From contig PWKX01000064.1 in NCBI GenBank assembly GCA_003559585.1, positions 1-7,929 on the forward strand: a stretch of DNA of 7,929 bases, given 5' to 3'. Positions 5,262-7,929 of the stretch are shown one piece after another. The notes below the pieces were generated by a model that saw only the letters and a program-made list of their open reading frames with translations, was not told the origin of the DNA and did no database searches. The DNA is from Mollicutes bacterium (GTDB lineage: Bacteria > Bacillota_I > Bacilli_A > Izemoplasmatales > Izemoplasmataceae). Each line of letters opens with the position of its first letter. Within the stretch, counting starts at the first letter, position 1. Made by a program: the position numbers and the translations under genes.

Positions 5262-5861
5262 ATGCGTAAAGTTATGATGAGTGTAAAACGCTTTGTGTTT
5301 CCAACCAAAGCAAGAGTTAACGATATGAAACATAAACAAAAATGGGTGTTATGGGGTTTTTATGGATTGGTGTTCGTGATCATGTTGAACGTGCTTAGCA
5401 TGAGTTATTTTAGATATGTTGATGATTTTCGTGTGTTACCATTTACTTATGAACAAGCTGTGACACAAGCGCAACCGGTTAGCGGTACAATGGATGTAAC
5501 CGTTGTTCGATTATCTAAATTAAACACCGAAGCCATCACTGTCGGCGACCGTGTTGTTGCTTATGAACAACAAACCCTTTTGCCTTTAAACCGTGCTGTG
5601 CCCATTGTTCTCAATGTTATTGAAGTTGATGAATCCTTATCAGTACTTGAGCTCACGTATGATGATGTTCTGATATCTACCATTGCCTTAGATGATGTGC
5701 TAGGTGTTTATGAAACAGAAGCTTCAATTGTGGGTGTTTTTTACTTTTTAATTAAACAACCTGGTGGCTATGTGTTTATGATGCTTAGTCATGTATTGGT
5801 GCTGTTACTTTATTATTATGTGTTCATTTACGATCACCCCAGACGGTTTATCAATCATTAA
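5262..5861 (+). CDS. Catalytically dead SipW paralogue (signal-peptidase-like membrane protein)
   Basis: 199 aa, starting 11 bases after the sipW stop; AGGTGGTG (5248-5255) overlaps that stop. Same architecture as its neighbour: one N-terminal membrane helix (about 29-48), an extracytoplasmic beta domain and C-terminal hydrophobic helices (about 155-190). Aligned by eye, TLEVGDIITF of SipW matches AITVGDRVVAY here, and DVLGEYRFTIAYAGFFI matches DVLGVYETEASIVGVFYF. At the active site SMEPV is replaced by QAQPV (residues 69-73), so the catalytic Ser becomes Gln69, and no equivalent of T-H is seen. I infer a non-proteolytic partner, such as a substrate adaptor or assembly factor for the fibre proteins. 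The homology is diverged and should be tested by structure prediction. Confidence 0.7.
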   Translation: MRKVMMSVKRFVFPTKARVNDMKHKQKWVLWGFYGLVFVIMLNVLSMSYFRYVDDFRVLPFTYEQAVTQAQPVSGTMDVTVVRLSKLNTEAITVGDRVVAYEQQTLLPLNRAVPIVLNVIEVDESLSVLELTYDDVLISTIALDDVLGVYETEASIVGVFYFLIKQPGGYVFMMLSHVLVLLLYYYVFIYDHPRRFINH

Positions 5862-5864
5862 CGA

Positions 5865-5893
5865 TTGATTTCTTAACCATTTAATGATATACT
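5865..5893 (+). promoter_or_regulatory. Sigma-A promoter upstream of riboswitch 3
   Basis: TTGATT (5865-5870), a 17-base spacer and TATACT (5888-5893) form a good promoter with a start near 5900. An AT-rich inverted repeat, ATCAATC/GATTGAT (5850-5869), overlaps the -35 box and may act as a weak terminator for the upstream operon. The last gene therefore has its own transcript, perhaps in addition to read-through. Confidence 0.75.
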
Positions 5894-5931
5894 TTAATTG
5901 ATCAAAACTATTGCCAAGCAAATCTGGTGAT

Positions 5932-5952
5932 GGGTTTGACAAAGCCAAACCC
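5932..5952 (+). other. Anti-aptamer hairpin upstream of riboswitch 3
   Basis: GGGTTTG (5932-5938) is perfectly complementary to CAAACCC (5946-5952) across a seven-base loop. The right arm is conserved aptamer sequence needed for ligand binding, so this hairpin and the folded aptamer should exclude each other. It may set the ligand-free state. Inferred from base pairing only. Confidence 0.45.
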
Positions 5953-6009
5953 GGAGCAATCCGGTGACGGAAAACTATAGGGTCTCTCTGAGATAGCCAG
6001 TTACCTGAC
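5938..6009 (+). promoter_or_regulatory. GEMM-I (c-di-GMP-I) riboswitch 3, aptamer
   Basis: AAAGCCAAACC, stem CCGGA-GCAA-TCCGG with a GNRA loop, GACGGAAAACTATAGGGTC, stem TCTC/GAGA, TAGCC and GTTACC repeat the GEMM-I layout. It is closest to riboswitch 1, with the same swapped C-G pair at positions 21/46. G20 is G5944 and the C92/C93 equivalents are C6004/C6005. The closing stem is weak. No terminator follows; a ribosome binding site (AAGGATG, 6016-6022) starts about ten bases after the aptamer, which points to control of translation. Confidence 0.87.
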
Positions 6010-6030
6010 TTGTCTAAGGATGTGTTGACG

Positions 6031-6522
6031 ATGAAAAAAATCATCGTTTTAAGCGCAATGGTTTTTTTAATTTTTGCGATTAACTTCAAATTATTTTTAA
6101 ACGCTCAACCCGCTGAAACCGTAAATCATCATCTTACGCTCAATGGCTATTTTGTTTTGGATACTCAAACGGCACATGCGGATACAGCTAGACTCATCCC
6201 ACAAGGCGCAATCCGTGGCGTTGGGGATGTTCATGCATTGGTTTATGAATACACGGTATTGATAAAAGAGGATGCACAATTAGACGCTGGGTTTAACCGC
6301 GTGATATTAAATGGTCTTGATGATAAAATGGCTCATAATTTAAACATTTTAAACATTGACACAACCTTAGTTGATAGCGAAACCACAGATCAAATAGACA
6401 TTTTAAAACAAACCTTTATTGTGACAATCACTTTAAACCAACCATCAACAGAAAGAGAACTGGCGTTGTACCGTACGATTACGAACATTGAATATGATGT
6501 GAACTTATTTTTAAAAGAATAA
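6031..6522 (+). CDS. Secreted protein under its own c-di-GMP riboswitch; paralogue of the first operon gene
   Basis: 163 aa from ATG 6031, chosen because AAGGATG (6016-6022) is well placed for it. An upstream in-frame TTG (6010) would put the start within the riboswitch. An N-terminal hydrophobic segment (4-24, IIVLSAMVFLIFAIN) suggests a secretion signal or membrane anchor; there is no clear SipW FW motif. The body is beta-like. HADTARLIPQG...VYEYTV (49-76) aligns with HARTWRLVP...LNYDV of the protein coded at 3179-3760. TFIVTITLNQPSTERELALY also aligns with ITVQVRLIEPIDEAEALAL there. I do not recognise a family. Independent riboswitch control suggests a cell-surface or minor fibre component needed at a different c-di-GMP level. 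Confidence 0.75.
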   Translation: MKKIIVLSAMVFLIFAINFKLFLNAQPAETVNHHLTLNGYFVLDTQTAHADTARLIPQGAIRGVGDVHALVYEYTVLIKEDAQLDAGFNRVILNGLDDKMAHNLNILNIDTTLVDSETTDQIDILKQTFIVTITLNQPSTERELALYRTITNIEYDVNLFLKE

Positions 6523-6530
6523 CCAATCAA

Positions 6531-6556
6531 AAAGCCTCCAATTTTGGAGGCTTTCT
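6531..6556. terminator. Bidirectional intrinsic terminator between convergent genes
   Basis: AAAGCCTCCA and TGGAGGCTTT form a 10-bp stem with an ATTT loop. On the plus strand it is followed by CTTCTTAT; on the minus strand the stem ends in TTTTTGATT. It lies 8 bases after the plus-strand stop at 6522 and 7 bases beyond the minus-strand stop at 6564, so it can serve both genes. Confidence 0.9.
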
Positions 6557-6563
6557 TCTTATC

Positions 6564-7712
6564 TTAAAAGCGGTAAACAGCACAAGCGCCAGTGTCGGTT
6601 GGCATCGATTCCTCAGGAATCACAACGACGGTACCACCGTTTTGATAGACAATATCGATTAAGTCATCAAGAGCATCGTCAACTTTCGTGTTATGTTGGC
6701 TTTTTGGAACCAACATGCCGTTTTGTTCATCAATGCGGCCCGGAATTTGTCTGAACGCTTCAACGATTAACGTCTCGACACGACCGGTGATGGCGGCTTT
6801 GGCGATGAGTGGTAATTTGTCATGAGCTAAATCTTGCTGATAAGCTTTTTCATAACGGTTGGTCAATTCTTTGATTCTTTGTTGGTAGCGTGGTTCGATG
6901 ATGTTCCATGCCTCTTTTTTTAGTTCTTTCATTTTGAGTTCATGGGGCGATTTTTTAATGCCTTCTTCGAGTAAATAAATGTTTTTGGAATGGTTCTTAA
7001 ACACATGGTGGTATTCAGGTAATGCAAACAAAATTAATGGTTTACCCGAATCTTTTGAATAATGTTCATATACATATTTATCGACTTGTTTTAAGTAGCG
7101 TTCAATGTCTTTATCAACTTCGTCTTTTTTCGATTTATGACCGTGGAACATGGCTTTAGCACCAGCACCACCATAAGAACCTTGCGCTAAATAACTTTCC
7201 GTGTATTCATTGCCTAAAAAATCTTGAATGGTACGGGGTTCACCCTCGGCTTGAATGATTTCCCTAAAACCAGTTCGGTTACCTTCATATAAGTTAAATG
7301 ACTGTCTATCGATGGCCAAGACTTGATACTCATCTAACCCTTGCATGTCTTTAAAGAGTGGTTTGGTGTGGAAACGTTGTCCCACAATCGCCATTTCATT
7401 CACAGGGTTTAACATGATGTAAATGACACAATCATTTTGATTCATAAAGATGCCGAAGCCTTCTAACCGTTGATTCCATAGTAACCGGTCGTCTTTAATG
7501 GTTTTCAACGTGTCAATCATGTCTTGTTTCTTGTTTTTATCCACAAGATCGTCCAGTTGCTTTTCGATGTGTCTAATCATGTTGCCAAATAAAATTTTGT
7601 CGCCTTCGGTTTCCGTAGGATCCCAATTTGTAGGCACATAAAGTGAAATGTTTACATCTTCGGATTGATTGAAGATTTCATCGGGAAACTGCCTTGCAAT
7701 ACGGTATTGCAT
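6564..7712 (-). CDS. Bacterial archaeo-eukaryotic release factor-like protein (baeRF group, eRF1/Pelota fold)
   Basis: 382 aa cytoplasmic protein with the three-part layout of bacterial eRF1/Pelota relatives. It has an N-terminal domain (about 1-125), a central domain (about 126-255) with GSYGGAGAKAMFHGHKSKK and DEVDKDIERYLKQV followed by LILFALPEYHHVFKN, and a C-terminal L7Ae-like domain (about 265-382) ending in YQNGGTVVVIPEESM and ACAVYRF. The HGHxxKKDEVDKD segment is what I associate with baeRF family members; the subfamily number is not certain. There is no GGQ tripeptide, so peptidyl-tRNA hydrolysis as a classical release factor is not supported. Ribosome binding, rescue or hibernation is a plausible role by analogy with Pelota/Balon relatives. 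AGGAGGC (7718-7724) precedes ATG by five bases. Monocistronic, with its own promoter and terminator. Confidence 0.82.
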   Translation of the reverse strand: MQYRIARQFPDEIFNQSEDVNISLYVPTNWDPTETEGDKILFGNMIRHIEKQLDDLVDKNKKQDMIDTLKTIKDDRLLWNQRLEGFGIFMNQNDCVIYIMLNPVNEMAIVGQRFHTKPLFKDMQGLDEYQVLAIDRQSFNLYEGNRTGFREIIQAEGEPRTIQDFLGNEYTESYLAQGSYGGAGAKAMFHGHKSKKDEVDKDIERYLKQVDKYVYEHYSKDSGKPLILFALPEYHHVFKNHSKNIYLLEEGIKKSPHELKMKELKKEAWNIIEPRYQQRIKELTNRYEKAYQQDLAHDKLPLIAKAAITGRVETLIVEAFRQIPGRIDEQNGMLVPKSQHNTKVDDALDDLIDIVYQNGGTVVVIPEESMPTDTGACAVYRF

Positions 7713-7754
7713 AACATGCCTCCTAATTCAATTTTGTGTTGCTTTGATATGTAT

Positions 7755-7783
7755 AGTATAACGTGCTTTTTAAGCTAAAGCAA
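7755..7783 (-). promoter_or_regulatory. Promoter of the baeRF-like gene
   Basis: On the minus strand, TTGCTT (-35, 7778-7783) and TATACT (-10, 7755-7760) are separated by exactly 17 bases, with a start near 7748. The -35 box touches the T-run of the terminator just upstream, so the gene is packed tightly behind its neighbour but transcribed separately. Confidence 0.72.
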
Positions 7784-7813
7784 AAAAATATGCTTGTTCG
7801 CAAGCATATTTTT
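7784..7813 (-). terminator. Intrinsic terminator of the gene entering from the right
   Basis: ATATGCTTG and CAAGCATAT form the core of a stem flanked by A and T runs. On the minus strand it is capped by CGAA and followed by seven T. It begins six bases after the stop codon at 7820-7822. Confidence 0.88.
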
Positions 7814-7819
7814 AGCGTC

Positions 7820-7929
7820 TTATGTGGTTTTTTTACTAAAGGCTTTTTTAACATAACGGCCAATTCGTCTAAAGAACTTTGTTTCTTCATAGGATAAGAT
7901 GGCCACTTTATAAATGGGTGAAATGACAT
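7820..7929 (-). CDS. C-terminal end of an unidentified protein (runs off the window)
   Basis: The minus strand read from 7927 gives 35 residues, PIYKVAILSYEE then TKFFRRIGRYVKKAFSKK and two Thr, ending in TAA (7820-7822) directly before a strong terminator. The basic tail and tidy stop-terminator spacing make this frame more likely than the overlapping minus-strand frame that runs through the terminator and into the next gene's leader. Too short to name. Confidence 0.6.
   Translation of the reverse strand, partial: VISPIYKVAILSYEETKFFRRIGRYVKKAFSKKTT

Noticed and set aside
5805..6089. Minus-strand open frame across riboswitch 3
   Set aside because: It covers the promoter and aptamer that serve the plus strand and has no RBS; conserved structure explains the region.
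6097..6279. Minus-strand open frame inside the last plus-strand gene
   Set aside because: Short shadow frame without RBS or recognisable sequence.
7723..7929. A 68-codon minus-strand reading frame ending next to the baeRF-like gene
   Set aside because: It runs through the intrinsic terminator and the next gene's promoter and its end looks like random low-complexity sequence. The frame ending at 7820 stops just before the terminator and reads more like a protein C-terminus.

Overview
The window looks like a low-GC, Gram-positive-type chromosome segment. Coding sequence is AT-rich, ribosome binding sites are strong (AGGAGG-like), promoters are sigma-A type with 17-bp spacers, and there is a TasA/camelysin-type secretion module with a SipW-type signal peptidase. 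Tryptophan is read from TGG, and TGA appears only as a stop (followed at once by TAG at 4660-4665), so the standard bacterial code fits. A deep-branching Bacillota or Mollicutes-related lineage that kept the standard code (Acholeplasma/Izemoplasma-like) is my inference. No marker gene here proves it.

Left part (1-1760, minus strand): a zinc-type ABC transporter substrate-binding lipoprotein (ZnuA family). Its usual histidine-rich loop is expanded into two tandem, paralogous domains of about 113 residues, each opening with an HxxHWHG motif. Its promoter is overlapped by a double palindrome that looks like a metal-repressor operator. Next (1872-2692, plus strand) is a decayed two-component system: the first half of a response-regulator receiver domain fused to pieces of a PhoR-like histidine kinase, with internal deletions, two frameshifts and a stop codon.

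Centre (2870-6522, plus strand): the main interest. A sigma-A promoter is followed by two tandem GEMM-I (c-di-GMP-I) riboswitches. The 3' strand of each is also the 5' arm of an intrinsic terminator, which predicts ON switches in series. Downstream are five closely spaced genes: a secreted beta-rich protein, a small TasA/camelysin-like protein, a SipW-type secreted protein whose body is a CBM5/12-like carbohydrate-binding module, an active-looking SipW-type signal peptidase, and a signal-peptidase paralogue that has lost the catalytic serine motif. A second promoter and a third GEMM-I riboswitch, without a terminator, then precede one more secreted protein that appears to be a diverged paralogue of the first gene. 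I read the whole as a c-di-GMP-controlled system for making and anchoring an extracellular fibre or matrix.

Right part (6531-7929, minus strand): a bidirectional terminator, then an eRF1/Pelota-like protein of the bacterial baeRF group with its own promoter, then a terminator and the last 35 codons of an unidentified gene that runs off the window.
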